Source: Acestrorhynchus altus
Taxonomy: Eukaryota > Chordata > Actinopteri > Characiformes > Acestrorhynchidae
NCBI GenBank assembly: GCA_034509495.1
Contig: CM067503.1
Location: forward strand, 14,737,502-14,801,501
Length of the DNA: 64,000 bases
Direction: 5' to 3'
Position numbers and translations under genes: made by a program
Part shown: positions 37,860-51,169 of the stretch, one piece after another
Layout of the letters: each line of letters begins with the position of its first letter
Numbering within the stretch: the stretch's first letter is position 1
The notes under the pieces: model-generated
What the model saw: only the letters and a program-made list of their open reading frames with translations
Told to the model about the DNA's origin: nothing
Databases searched by the model: none

Positions 37860-38250
37860 ATCTACAGCAAAACTCCACCTGGGAACTTTTGCGGGCTGTA
37901 CTGTCAATAGCTGTTGTCTGGCTTGACTGGAGAACCCCAGTGAGGGAGTAACCCACAGAAGCAGGAGAGCGTTTTGCGGAGAACACAAAACACTGCTTCA
38001 AAGCGCCTCTCCTCCGGTGCGATAATCTCTCCTTCTCCCTGCCTCCTCTTTCTTTTTCCCCCTTTTCTCTTGCAAATCAACTTGAGGGAGAGGCTTGCGA
38101 CTCCACCAATTAACAATGAGGCTGCAATGCAGAAATGCCTTCAGTTGGCACAGGTTTAATAGGGCTACCTCTGTGAGAGGCTTACTGCTACCTGATTCAG
38201 AAACCTGGCACCTGCGCCAAACGCAAGGGGAATCGCTCACGATTAGTAAG
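37860..38250. promoter_or_regulatory. Candidate intronic conserved element
   Basis: This is a unique block with CCAATTAACAATG, GCGATAATC, GGTTTAATAGGG and CACGATTAGTAAG words and a higher CpG count than its surroundings. Confidence 0.33.
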
Positions 38251-39409
38251 TGCTACAGGGGGAAGGGGAGGAAGGAAAGAGTGAGAGAGAGAGAGAAAGA
38301 GAGAGAGAGTGAAGGGGGACAGGAATCTCCACCAACCACTGACGGGGTATAGAAGCCAGAGAAGAGCAAGGGGATTATTGCGATTGTGTGGGGTATTCTA
38401 TCATTTCTTGGCTACGAAGGAGAGGAGAAGAAGTTCGCCAAGATCCATCCTTTAACCCCCACCAGGGAAGGCTTAACACTCAGCCAACACGGGCTCATAG
38501 GCAAGTTCAGCCTGTTACTATGAGGAGGTGAATAAGCCTTCAAGTACAGTAGAGTGGATCTGAGCTCTGCCCAAGCAGGTTATAGAACATCCTGCTCGTA
38601 ACTCACACTTTAAGTCTTGTCTGCCAGAAAAAGGATATTCTGTCAATCCGTAAAACCCCTGTGGGATGGCTGTGTCACTTTTGGTCGTTTTAAAGTGTTA
38701 TAATTTCAGGGTTCTTTTCTTTGTTTCATAATCAGAATACCTGAGTTCATGTTCATTTTCAGTTCGGCACTACATATTCCTAAAAAGAAACCTTATCTGT
38801 CATGCTATATTGGTCATGGCTTTAACATCCCCGTGTCCAATTGGCATCCTCATTTTCCACTGGGGGAATCCCTGACATCATCATAAAGACCATTGCATAG
38901 CTTCACTGGCTGAAGTGAAGTTTATAAGAGCACATGTAAGGATTTCCTATTTATCTATCAGAAAGGCTCATATTCCTATCAGTTCATATACTTTGATGTT
39001 CATTGATGCTCCCTTTTGTCCGTGTGAACAGATAAGCAATTCTTGCAAAAGTAAGATCCACATTCAATGCAGGAGGCCCAACAGGCATATCCCGCTGGTT
39101 AGTCCAGCATTCATTAGCTTCCATGGGACATGACAAAGGTCATGGGACATGGTAACTAGTTCTCTTCCAAAGATTTTTGGGTATTCAGTGTATGATGTAC
39201 CCATGATGAGTGAGTTGAAATTACAGAGGGACTGTTGAACCCATACTGAAATTCAAAAGGCAAAATTCTGTCTTAACAAGAACTCTGTGGACCACTTTCA
39301 AGCATGTGCCATTGCTCACTACACATGATCTTCAAGTTCATGCATACAGATTTAGTCAAGGAAAAGTGTTTTACTTCTGCATATTAAGCCATTTTAAAGT
39401 CAGTGCATA

Positions 39410-39720
39410 TCTCTAATTCTAGAAGAACCAAAAAGAAGTTCAATTAATTTCAGATCAATAAGAGCTGTGAATAAAGGTTAAAACTGGCCATGAAATTCCT
39501 TGGATGAGTTTCGTCATTCACAGGCAAGTCTCTTTTAAAGCATTATTCAAACAGAACGGAGTATGAGTGATGTACTGGGTAATTAGAGTGTGAGGTTGTT
39601 TGCGGGCAATGAAGGCTCCACAGCCCATTCTGACTGCTTCTGTTGTCAAGAGTTTGATTTGATTTCCCAATGAACCCTCACTCTTGTTCCCTTTTATATG
39701 CAGCTGTGCAAATGTGACAG
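39410..39720. promoter_or_regulatory. Candidate intronic conserved element
   Basis: This is a unique block with TCTAATTCTAGA, TCAATTAATTTC, GGGTAATTAGAG and GATTTGATTTCC words and no repeats. Confidence 0.35.
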
Positions 39721-40049
39721 GTCCTGCACATCTAAATTTGACAAACTTCCATCCCAGCCCCCAGTTCAGGGGCGGAGGGTCTCTGGTTCATCATTTTGCC
39801 GCTAGGCCTCTTCAGGGACCCAAGCAAGCAGGGCCAGGGCGTCCCTGACTCCCTACTCGGCAGCCGTGGGGGCCAGGACAGAAGGAATCAAAGTCAAAGC
39901 GAGGCTCCTTCCTCCTCTGCTGCTCTCCTCACTGCCTTCAAATCAGAATCACTGAGAAAGCGCTTAAGAGCTTTGCGGGGCTCCCCCCGCCCCAATCCTT
40001 CCTTCCTACCCTGCCCCGCACCCCTCCAGTTATAGGAACAGCATTCTCT

Positions 40050-40310
40050 AAGAACAGCCTCAACACTCGCATGCGTTCCATCAAGAGCAGATGATTGTGG
40101 AAGAGTGGAGCGCGTGGGTGAAAGTGCCTCTCCGAGGTGGACAATGGTGCATTTGGCCTATTCACAGTTTGGTTTTTCTCTGCCATCGCACGAATCACAC
40201 CTCCACTCCCATCAGACCTTGTTAGAGCATTTGGCTGGGCCTTGATCAGAAGGCATAATGGGGTGTGATTGGTGTTAGTAGGCATTAAGAGAACCCAGGT
40301 AAGCCATTGA
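40050..40310. promoter_or_regulatory. Candidate intronic conserved element
   Basis: This is a unique block with CGCATGCG, GCATAATGGGG, GATTGGTG and GGCATTAAG words. A 79-codon frame to its left (39796-40035) has no recognisable protein content. Confidence 0.33.
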
Positions 40311-40826
40311 GAATAAGGAGTAGGTCATTTTTTCCCTATGATATGGCAAGGTGAATGCTGTTATGGCCCTTAGCCCAACGTACAGCAGATATGGATGCAG
40401 TTTCCACCTCCCTGCTCTTTGATTTCGACCATATGGCTTTTGACTTATCTTCCAAAATACTTTTTATCTGGGGTCAACTTTGGAGCTCCACCTCTATAAA
40501 ATGTGTACCATTCAGTTTTGGACAGTAATTCAGCATGTTTTCAGTTTCAATGAGGGCAAAAGCAAGTAAGCTGACTTCAGAAATTGGTGCTGGATTCCAT
40601 TACCATTGGGAATGCTTTTTAGTTAGATCGTTAGATGTTTTCTGCAAATCTAAATGTCCTTCTCTTTGTTTCCAGGCTGGCCATGATACCAGTGCACCAT
40701 TAGTTCTGCATGTTGCCGCTTTCCTCTGTGTTTGACCATTAGCATGTCCCACCCCTCACTCAACACCAGCCAAGGCCAGGCCTGGGGCTCTCCAATTATT
40801 GCCAACTGCACCAGGAGTGGGCCAGG

Positions 40827-40829
<3 letters not shown>

Positions 40830-40881
<52 letters not shown>
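40830..40881. repeat. (CA)26 microsatellite
   Basis: This is a pure CA array. Confidence 0.97.
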
Positions 40882-40882
<1 letters not shown>

Positions 40883-41229
40883 CTAACCACCAAACCCATC
40901 TCTTTACCATCTCTTTTCACACATTCTTTATCCCAAAAGTCTGAACTTGGAATGCAGCTTGTACAACAAAGATTGCAAGATGGTAATAAACACTTAAAGA
41001 CTGAAGTCTGTGGCAGCATTGCCTTCATAGCTATCCTGCCCCGTGTGACTACGGCAAGGGTAAATACATGCTGCTCAGTCTGGCACAGCGAGCAGAGGCC
41101 TATTAAGACAGTTAGCCGGTACTTATGGAGAGAAGGATAATTAGACACTTCAAAGGCACCTGCCTGCCATCCCATGGGGGCTGGAATTCACTGGCCCCCT
41201 CCTCTTGCCTCTCCTCCCCTCCCCATTTA

Positions 41230-41660
41230 AAAGCATGTTAACCACTATCAGGGGCTAGCAGGCTAATTTAACTTCTGACATTTGATATCTAAAGAATGAG
41301 AAGGATCAGCCGTTTAGCCGGAACGGGATTACTGCTCCATAACCCCCTCTTCTCCCCTCCTCCAGCTCCCTCGCTCTCTCCCTTCCTTTCTCGATCCCTT
41401 CCTCCCTTCCCCCGCTCTCAGTCAGGCCAGATTCATTAATTTGCTCGCCACTAAGCACTTTATCAATGACGACGAAATGTCGCCACTCGGAGTGGAGGGC
41501 CGTTTTGCTGCGTTTGTTCCTGTGCTGGTGAGATTTCAGGCCTGCTGAGGCATTCTGCAGTCCAGTCGGTACATTGGGGCAATGAAGGCCCTGCCTATTC
41601 ATAGTCATGTCATGGTACTTATCTTCAAGATCACTTGAGTTTGTAGCTCGAGTTAAATAA
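41230..41660. promoter_or_regulatory. Candidate intronic conserved element, strongest in intron 2
   Basis: Two unique parts flank a CT-rich tract (41342-41420). The left part has AGGCTAATTTAAC and GGGATTACTG. The right part has ATTCATTAATTTGC, TTTATCAATGACGACG, and the inverted repeat CCACTC-G-GAGTGG (41483-41495), followed by CpG-bearing sequence to GGTACTTATC. Unique text with dense homeodomain words is the usual look of vertebrate developmental enhancers. Confidence 0.45.
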
Positions 41661-43047
41661 AGTGGAAATACAATAAACATTTAGAATCCCACAACCAAAT
41701 AATGACATTTTAGGATTGTTGGAGGCTTCTTTATGCATCTTGTGGTCTAATCTTGGGTTGAACTTGCTAGGATGGCCTTCCTCATCTAGTTATGATTTAG
41801 TGGATGGTTTTGCATTGTTCTGCAATATTTTTAAACCCCATCCCAGACTCGTCCACATAACAACCTTCTTTCTGAAGGCTTTAGAGAGCCCTTAGGATCT
41901 TGCCATGGTAATGCCACTCACTTCAACAATCAAGAGCAAACCAAATTAATGTCTGAGGTTTAAATGAGACAATCTCCTCCTATTTAAAGTCCTGTTTAAT
42001 GATGGCATAATCATTTGCAGCTGATGTGCTGCACTTGATTCAAATTATAGGCAATAAAAGTTGCATCAATTGTGGGGTGTGCTAACATTTTCCTCACAAG
42101 AAAATCTGAGTGAAAATGTTTTATTCAGTGTGGATTTAGGGAACTGGGAATTTAAAATGGAGATGTTTCACAATGTTTCACACTAGATGCTACCCTACTC
42201 CACCATGCTGTAAGACTAAAAGTACATAAGAATTTAGCTAAAAAAAGAAAGTAGGTGGAGTTTTAGACACAGTTTTTCTTTCAAATCTGTTATAAACTCT
42301 ATTTTATTCTCTGACTGTACAAAAGTGTAAGTTCAGGATGTTCAGAACCAGTTTTCTATTATTAGATCCCACTTTATTTGTACATTAACACTGTTGGTCA
42401 GCAATTCTCATCTCATGTTCTTTTAATATAACCAGCATTATATGTATATTTGTATAGCTTTGTGCTTAAATGTTGAACAAAGGCATTAAACCAGGACAAA
42501 GCAGGCTGTTTCAAATGAACTTCACGCTAATGCATATGGTCGGTCTGTAAGCAATACTGCATGCTTTACCTCAAGTGTGCATGCAAGGGACATGCAAAAT
42601 CAGACATCCAAAATTAAGTCAGCATCCTGCTAAAATAATCACCCTGATTTCGGCTGATCTCAATAAAGCAATCCATATTTGAATGTGGAGAAAGAAATAT
42701 ATATTCCAAAATGCTCCATTTTCATATGGCTGGTGCTGTGTTCTTTCAGTATTCATGCTTTATAAACCTGTAGATATGACTCTTAATAAGCCTTTTTGTG
42801 TTCACTTATTTTGAAACACTTCACACAGTTAACTCATGTGCATCAAACAACTGAATCCATATAACAGTCCACAGTAAAAACTACAGGCCAGTTGTGGCTG
42901 CAGATCAAGTTCCGTATAAAGCCTACATTGCAGGTGGAGCATGGGGCTGGCCATCTAACACAGCCAAGCTCTTTGAAGCCACAGCTGTTAATGCTTACCA
43001 TTTCCCTACAGCCCCTACATAGACATACGACCCCTTTCTCAGGCCAC

Positions 43048-43141
43048 CATGACAATCAGAGTTCCAAACTACAAGCCAAAGCTCGTAAAAATAACATGAC
43101 AATCGGGATTCCAAACCACAAGGCCAAAACCATAAAAATAA
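43048..43141. repeat. Tandem duplication, 47-bp unit
   Basis: Two units, 43048-43094 and 43095-43141, both begin CATGACAATC and end AAAAATAA; a third copy starts with CATGACAAT at 43142. The two units differ at only a few positions, so the duplication is fairly young. Confidence 0.85.
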
Positions 43142-46100
43142 CATGACAATTTTTCCAGCAACAAAAAAACTGCCAAGTCACCCCACACTGGAACAACTGA
43201 TTCCATATGTGACTAATTTGCCAAATTATGCAAAGAGGGAAGCTATCATGAACAAAGAAAAAAAAAATAGAGGCTGCCGTCTACATGAATGTCTTAGTCA
43301 AAGCGAATAAATTTTACATCTGTCACTCATTATCATGTACCAACTGCATATAAGTAATAAAGACATTTTGACTGTGATTTAAGTATGTTGCAATTAGACT
43401 GAAATGCAATACTGAACCCCTGCTTGCTCTCAGCTGATTTGGGCTGTGGCATCAACGTATTGAAACACCAGCTTCCATTTTGGAATCTACAGAAATCCAC
43501 CCATTTTGTCACAATCTAAGGTAAAGTCTGCACTGTTCCTCTGCAACAGTCAGCAGTAGTACTGATCCACCAACAAGCATTCACTTCATCCCTGTTTCAG
43601 AGCCTGTAGCTTGATCCGCTGCCTCCTACTTTTAAAGCCAGGCAGATTTCAGGAGATCTCTGCACTGCTACATAACAGTTGTCTTTGCTCGCAGTCCTGG
43701 TGATCCATCCTTTAGGTTCTGCTACCCCATGCTTTACTTCTCTTCAGTGACTAATTTTCATGATTCTATAACTGAGGTGTTATAGAATAAGAAAACAAAA
43801 AGTGTACTGAGACCCCCAGAAATAAAAATGAGAAGAAATCTAGGAGAATATCTAAGAGGAGGTAGATGTTGCATGTAAAGAGCACATATAGAGCACATAT
43901 AGAGCTCAATTTCACATATAGAACTCAGAAATGTAATTTCTAAGGTGCTTTCATAGCACAATACCATTGGCAGCTTCAACAGAGAAGTCTGAATGATGCA
44001 TGTAAATAACCTCTGGATTAATTGACATCAAATTAACTAAACACTAAAGTAAGAAATAGGGAAAAGTGAAAATATAGAGGCTAGGCACCTAATTTAATTT
44101 TGGGTGATAACATTGAAATCAAACTTGTAAACATGATAGTATATGACAACCTGGTATTTCACCATTCTCAAAAAGTCACTGTGGAGTCCATTTGAGTCCA
44201 TGGTTGTTCCTTTTTCCAAAATTATTAAAGGTCATTGGATCAGATACAAAGAGAGATATGAGGGTTATTTAGTTATTTAATGTATATTCATATTTATTAA
44301 TTAGGTCTCTATAACTGAAACAGAGTTGGTCAATTCAAACAATGCAAAGATTGTCTTACCTACATCTACTCTTGTCTTACTCTTGCATTGTCCACAGCCA
44401 CGTTTAGCCATTTAGCTGTAAATCAAAAATAACATTCCCATGACATGTAAAGAGCCACATGCAGGAGGATTTTGCTGTGTGGTGTTCGTGCAAAGTGAGA
44501 CTATGTTGAGATTTAAAAAGCTTATATAGCATAGGTTACATAGACTATGAAATTGTACCCGCTTTGACCAACCATGTCTGTTCCAGCTGTTGTACAACAG
44601 AAAACATGAAACCCTGAAGTTCCAGGCACTGAGGAATCATCTGTACACCTGAGACCATGTGGTTGAGAAATATCACTGAACACTCATCCTGCTGAATTAC
44701 AGTGCATGTAAGAAAATTAGATTGCATCTAGTTTTATGAGTTAATATGAGTAAATTCTAGTAATACTCTGTAATACACTAAAACGTGTATGTGTCGGCAG
44801 CGGTTCAAGTTACAGCGAGGGAGGAAAAACTTGTTCATAGTAACTTTTTTACTTTTTGAAACGAGAGAAACACTAGCCTCCGCCCCTGGCCCCCATGAGG
44901 ACCCACGCTGGGCTGAAGCTGGGCCAGGCACACACAAAGACCACATTGATGAGGAGGCAGACATAATAAAGGCTGGTCTGCCACTCCGCAACTCACTGAA
45001 ATAAGTCATGGGGTCACTAAATTGTTCATAAGAGGGACAGAGCATGTTATGTGTATGTGTAGTGCATGTTCTTGCATGAGTGCCCATGATTGTGCACATT
45101 CAATCACACACAGTACATTGAATGTTACATTATACTGTGTCTACTGAACTAAACTTTGTTGGCCATAACAAAACTTTTTACCTTTCTTTTTGCGAGTATA
45201 TTTTTTACTTTTTGTTACATTTTTAATTATCGGCTCCATTTTTAATGAAGATTACAGGAGGAATCCGCATTGCACCCCAAGATCAGTAAGCAGGTAACCA
45301 GGACAACATTGCTAAATGGACACAAGGGTGTCAGAACTGGACAGAAAAGCTGGCAGCACACAGAGGACCAGCCACATATCAACCTGGTTCTTGGCTGGTT
45401 TTGGCCCACCAGTGTACATTAGGAATGTTTTATCCAGTGGAAATGCTTCCTCCACTCTTTTTCCTTTCTGGAATGAAGTCCTCCAAAGTTATGCAACCAA
45501 AATCTAGCTAGCTTCGACATGGTTTATCACTGCAGCAAGAATTATTATCCAACAGTAGCAGAGTCAGGTCAGGCACAGATTTGCTGGTTAAATTAATTAT
45601 AGACAGCTCCTCTTTTAAGGTTCTCACTGTAAGCTGTAATGCTTATCATTAGAGGTATAACGGTACACAAGAATTACCATGCAAAATTAACATTAGTCAA
45701 AACAGATAAATAATCAATAAGAAAATACTCTTATTGTATCATTACTTACTTACATTCTTAATACTCCCAAAGCAGCCAATCACTGGAACAACACATGAAT
45801 TGTGTTATTGTGCTACAGAAGCGGCAGAGCCTGTAGACTGTCATATCCTTACCAAGCCCTACTCATCATGACCATTTTGATTGGTTTTGGTCCTGCTTAT
45901 TAAACCAGCAGTGTGGAATCAGGTGTGTTAGATCAGAGGACTCTCAGTACCCTACCCTAATCTCAAAGAAGAACTATTGAAGCACAAATAATACTAGCAG
46001 TAAAAGAAAACATACAGTGAGTCAGAACATACAGTGATTCACAGGTTGGATATTCTAATGGAGAATACAGGATTGTCTCATTCATATGGGTGTGTTTTGA

Positions 46101-47384
46101 CATGTACCAACCACCTAAACATTGCTGCAGACTAATTACAGTGGCGTCTTTCAGCAGACATAGCTGAGAAATAGTTTTAGGAACATGCAAAACCATCCTC
46201 AGGGTGTATTCCTCCCTTTTGCCCAATAATTCCTCCCTGTCTCTGGATTGACTGTGTCCCTGACCAGGAAGAAGCACATGAGAATATGAAAAAATGAACA
46301 AATCTTTTAGATGTGCTTTGTGTAAAAGAACGTTTTCTAAATAATTTATTTTTGTTTTAATGGTCTGCAGAGATTGATTAATTAATCAAAATCGTAATGG
46401 ACCAACAAATCAAGAATGAAAAGTCATCAGTTGCAGTTCTATCTAGTATTGCATAAGTACACAATTACACTGGGTCAGATCTTCAGTAAGAATGGGATGT
46501 GTTTGTTGTGATCCTCAGCACATAAAGAGTCCACAGTGTTCTGGAAGAATGTCTTGTGTGAACAGACAACAACAGCATTGATTAGCAAAAACAAGAGGGG
46601 CTCGTCCGGGTTCAAACTGTACGCCCTTTCTGTATAATCGCAGATAATCTGACTGACTGCTGTAGAGATGTTGCTTTCAAGCACTGCTCTCTGAATTTGG
46701 TGCTTGGTGTGCTCCAGCCTTGCTCAGATCGATCCCTGCCCAGATTCTGTGCCTGCCTGAGTGCAAGTGGAGGCAGCAGGGCCAGCAATTACACAGGCTG
46801 AGCCCTTATCCGATGAAGACAACAAATAGACAAACCATCTCTCTCTCCCTCTGCTGCTGGATGGGGGGAAAAGATGCTCTGATAGACAGCCATACCACCT
46901 TCTTCCCTCACTGGGCCTGCCAATAATGACCTCTTTACAAAAACACATGCATGAAGACACACATGTGCAGACACTTTATGTATTTACAGCTGAGAGGAAA
47001 AGAAGAGAGCATGGAGAAAGGCTTCTGTTTCTAATCAATCAGGTGAAATCACTGCCATACTTTGGAACCTTTGATCTTAGCAGCTCTCTCACCCAGTGAG
47101 AGGCATTGTAGTGAAAGGAGGAGCAGAGAGAGAAAGTGAGGAAGAAGGAGGGGCAGGTGAGAAAGTGTTAGGTGAGTGGAAAGCAGGAGCAGTCAAGGAA
47201 ATGAGGAGTTAGAAAAAAAGTCACAATCACACAAAACATTGTATCTCTCCTATGTTAACTTTTTAATGTAAGTAAATGTAAAATCAATTAGTAAGGTATT
47301 CAAGGGCCTTTCTGCTAGTCCAAATTTAGCCAAAAACAAAAATTACAGATATGATGTTTTTGCATGGCAGCAAAAAATAAATAA

Positions 47385-47386
<2 letters not shown>

Positions 47387-47426
<40 letters not shown>

Positions 47427-47432
47427 TATATA
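47387..47432. repeat. Poly-A (36 nt) and (TA)n tract
   Basis: A pure A run follows TAAATAAATA and passes into TA copies. It could be a retroelement tail or a slippage tract; the sequence to its left is not a recognised element. Confidence 0.9.
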
Positions 47433-47439
47433 TGTTTTA

Positions 47440-47608
47440 TAAATGTGCAGAAATGGCAAATAAACCTTTCTCACTTTGTGATTGTGATTTGTGGTTATTG
47501 TGTGTAGTATTTTGAAGAGGAAAGTGAATTGAATCCATTTTGGAATAAGGCTGCAACATGACAAAATGTGTAAATCTTGCTGTGAATACTTTCCAGATGC
47601 ACTGTACA
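47440..47608. mobile_element. Tc1/mariner 3' end fragment
   Basis: This is only the right end of a Tc1-like element. It shows the words ATAAACCTTTCTCACTTTGT, GGAATAAGGCTGCAACATGA, CAAAATGTGTAAA and GTGAATACTTTCCAGATGCA, which are characteristic of the terminal repeats of a common teleost Tc1 group. It follows directly on a poly-A plus TA tract, so the other end has been lost or replaced. Confidence 0.65.
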
Positions 47609-47780
47609 CTCATGTGCTCACAATACCTTTATGTACGAGCAAAGTGTGAGGTTTCTTAATGTGTGTTTTGTGTTTCCAGTCAGAACAGAGTGGAGTATGA
47701 GAAGAGAGTCCGAGCACAAGCCAAAAAATTCTCTCCCTCGTAGATGTGATGGAGGAACAGATAGATGGAGGGAATGTCAA

Positions 47781-47804
47781 CTTTTTTTTTTTTTCTCCTT
47801 CTTN

Positions 47805-47881
<77 letters not shown>
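47781..47881. repeat. T run, one N, (TA)n and (GA)n compound tract
   Basis: A T run (47782-47794) leads to an ambiguous base at 47804, then TA from 47805 to 47852 and GA to 47881. The N marks uncertain base calling or a collapsed repeat. Confidence 0.95.
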
Positions 47882-47883
<2 letters not shown>

Positions 47884-47989
47884 ATAAGCCAAATAAAATA
47901 GAATGAAAGAAAAAAAGAAAGAAATACAACTGAGAACGAGGTAAGACAGAGAGAGACAAGAAGAGGGAAAAGATTAAAACAGAATATAA

Positions 47990-48140
47990 TAAATTCTCTC
48001 AGCAGGGTCGAGACACTTCCGCTTTGTTCATCTCAATGGGGGACATCAGTGTCGGCCACCAAATGGACAAGGCTGGCAGGATAATCAACTACTGCTGCCC
48101 CTTTTCCTCTCCTCCTCTCTATATATCCACTATGGGATAG
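47990..48140. promoter_or_regulatory. Candidate intronic conserved element
   Basis: This is unique sequence between purine-rich tracts, with CTTCCGCTTTGTTC, GTGTCGGCC and AGGATAATCAACTAC words. Confidence 0.3.
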
Positions 48141-49144
48141 TTCTTCAGATACACAGCTCTGACCCAGCAGTGACCAGACAGAAAGAGAGAGACAGACAGA
48201 GTGGTGTAGTGAATGAGAGAGTGGACCAAGGAGAGAAAAAGACATCATTCTAAACACGAAGACCTGCGGATGAGCAGATGGAGTTCAAGCCCAGGAGAAA
48301 AGCCTAATCTGGGAACAGGCTAAAGAATAACACACAGCCAAACAGCTTCTTCTACCCCATGTTAGCTCACACTCTGTGTTACACTCAGTGAAGACTTTAA
48401 ATGTTAAGAGTGGGATATTCTTACACTTCTAGCACAACCAGGACTGTTACACTGTGTATCACAATAAAAAGAAAATATCATCATATTGCCCAGCTTTAAT
48501 TATTTTTTTCATACAGATTTGGGTAAATCTTTCATTCATTTCACCAAAAAAAATGAACAATGTTCTTGATGCCATTACTTTAAAACTAATATAATATCAT
48601 ATTTCACACTAAAAAAAATGTATAAAAAAATTGAAAAAAAGCATTATTGGTCTATTCATCATGAAATATGGATACAATGTCAAGAATTATGAATGTTTCA
48701 AAAAGTTGAAAAGTGAAAAACAGCAAAAATGTTATATAGATTTTGTGTGACAATGACAATATATAAATGATCTCTGTTCTGATATTCCACCTTATTGCAA
48801 AAGTAGTCCACCCTGAAATATACAGAATAAACCCAAAATAGCCGACTGAAATTCTCAGGAATTGTGAAATAAATTCTATGACATCCCAACCAGGATGAAC
48901 TTCAGTCTGTTTACTTACATGCCAGAGATTCCAGCTGTTTGCAGTATGCATTTTGCCACTTTAACAATGTTTACAAAGTACCTCAAACCAATTCTTAGTT
49001 TAATTTTTTCATGACACTGAGCTTTTTACAGTAGTTCACATCCTGTTGGACACACTGCTTGTGGTAGAACACTATACAGAATTGCTCTGTCTGAGACCCA
49101 GCTACTGACCAATATGAATCCTTTAGGCAGCCATTCGAGTGTGT

Positions 49145-49470
49145 ATGTGCGTGTAAGTGTGTAAGGGCAGGCTCGCTGAAGGCTCCTCCACCCTGCTACC
49201 AGGAGAGCCTGATCAAATCCGTGCCCCGGGACAGAGGAGAGGCTATGCTCTCCAAGAGCCTGCTGCCTGTCTTCCTGCTGCTCCAGGAAATGAGCTCCAG
49301 AGGTGCCGTGGGGGAGTCATGCTCCATGCAGGCCCAGAGACGCAGCCTCTGCCCAAGCTGTGGGCACAGGCTTTACCCCCCCTGAGTTGGAAGAGCCATG
49401 ACTATGACCCGAACGATGCTAAAGAATTTGGGCTGCATTGTTTGTGAGCCAGACTAGATTGCTGAGGGCA
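49145..49470. other. GC-rich unique block of unknown nature
   Basis: This is a 300-bp GC-rich island in A/T-rich intron. It is open for 96 codons on the plus strand, but the translation (rich in Pro, Leu, Gly and Arg) matches no family I know, and no convincing splice-site pair was found. It may be a regulatory element or an old exonic or retroelement scrap. Confidence 0.35.
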
Positions 49471-50578
49471 TCTGGAAAAGGAGCAGTGAGTGCAATAGAG
49501 GAGAGTGAAAGAGAAAGAAGAGAGAAAGAAGAATTATGGTAAGAAAGAGGTGAAGGGAGATAAAGAGACAGAAACAGAGGATCTGAAACCCATATTTATG
49601 TCAGTGATATTGATAATGACTTTAAGGAATGAAAAAGGATGGGGGTAGACAGGGAGGTAGGTTTTTTTTATTTATGTTAATTACTTTGTTATTCTTGTTT
49701 TTCAATTAACAACCCATTTAAAAAAAAAAAAAAAAGAACAACATTTTTTCAATCTGACATTTTTTCCTTCAGGATATTAATCACCTTTAATGTTTCTGAA
49801 GCATGACCTTGAAAATCAAACTGTTTTGCTCTCAACCTTCTCATCCCTTACATTAAACCTGTGTGCACATCAGAAAATGTACAGTAACACTAAATATATT
49901 GGCACAGATCAGAAAACACACCATCGGATTTACAGATTTTAAGGTTCATTTAGGAAAAAAACATATACATAATTGAAAGCGCACAAACCTGGATCCCAGA
50001 TAAGCAGCAGATGATGGATGGTGTGATGGACATATAGATAAATGCTAAGTTTGCAGTTCTGCTGTCAAAACCATTCAGCACAGTTCTAAGCACTGGAACT
50101 GCCTGTATATCTGGTGAGGAAGAGGTGCACAAGACTACAATTACTACAGCAGGACTCCTAATCCACTACAGTTCCCACAATACCACGCAAATCCAACTGT
50201 TCATAGGTTAAGTTTTCTGGGTGACATATGTACTTCTGGTTTAATAAGAGTACATATAATGCTACACACCTTCTGTTTACCAATATTTTTTTGTTATATT
50301 ACCAAACAGCACTAAGATTCCAATTCTAAGATTTTCACAACATTTTGGCACTAAAAAAGACCAAATTTTATTACATTAACTCATTTGAATTTGCTGTTAC
50401 AGAAGTTACAGTATTATTGTGGTACAAAGGCATTTTCATTCATATGAAAATATGAAACATTCATATGAAAACAAGAAATTGAAAGCAAATGTGAAAGTGA
50501 GAGAAACCGATGGAGAAAAAAAGGAGAATGTGATACTGCAAAGAAGAGAAATAGGGGGAGAGAAGAAAGTGATGGCAT

Positions 50579-50580
<2 letters not shown>

Positions 50581-50641
<61 letters not shown>
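50581..50641. repeat. (GT)30 microsatellite
   Basis: This is a pure GT array, complementary to the CA array 170 bp to its right. Confidence 0.97.
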
Positions 50642-50644
<3 letters not shown>

Positions 50645-50810
50645 GGGTGCGAAGTGCAGAAACAGTTGATTATGAGTCGCATCAAGTGATCAATGATTTC
50701 ATTAATAAGACTGATCACACGTCTGCCACTGCGCTGACACAACCATGAGCAATGATCCTCACACACACTGCAGCGAACAACCACTCGCTCCAGCCTCGGA
50801 ATTCCCCCCT

Positions 50811-50814
50811 CACA

Positions 50815-50846
<32 letters not shown>
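50811..50846. repeat. (CA)n microsatellite, one TA interruption
   Basis: This is a short CA array forming an inverted pair with 50581-50641. Confidence 0.95.
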
Positions 50847-50848
<2 letters not shown>

Positions 50849-51169
50849 ACTCTGTTCTCTGTATCCATTCAATACCCCCCCCAACAAGAGGAACAGCGAC
50901 AAACGAAGCAGCACAGAGGGTCGGGGGGGGAATGACAGCAGAGTGAAAAGGAGCTAGTGTGGGGGTAGGCGGGGTGGGAGGGTGTCAGGATGAACTTCTG
51001 TAAGAAGGAGGGATGACGAGAGACAGAGAGAGAGAAAGACGGAAAGGGGGGAAAGAGAGAAGAAAAGTGAAAATCCATTTTGAAGCACATTTTCAATTAG
51101 GCTCCACAAGCTGTTATCACAGGTGTGTGAGAATAGGGGCGCGGGGTGTGTGAGTGTGTGTCTGCTCAC

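Noticed and set aside
46355..46450. ATTAATCAAAATCG/GTTGCAG words as a repeat fragment
   Set aside because: Possible scrap of a fish repeat, without termini or duplication; too weak to annotate.
49157..49447. 96-codon frame as a nested gene
   Set aside because: No family match, no convincing splice-site pair or promoter; kept only as an unexplained GC-rich block.
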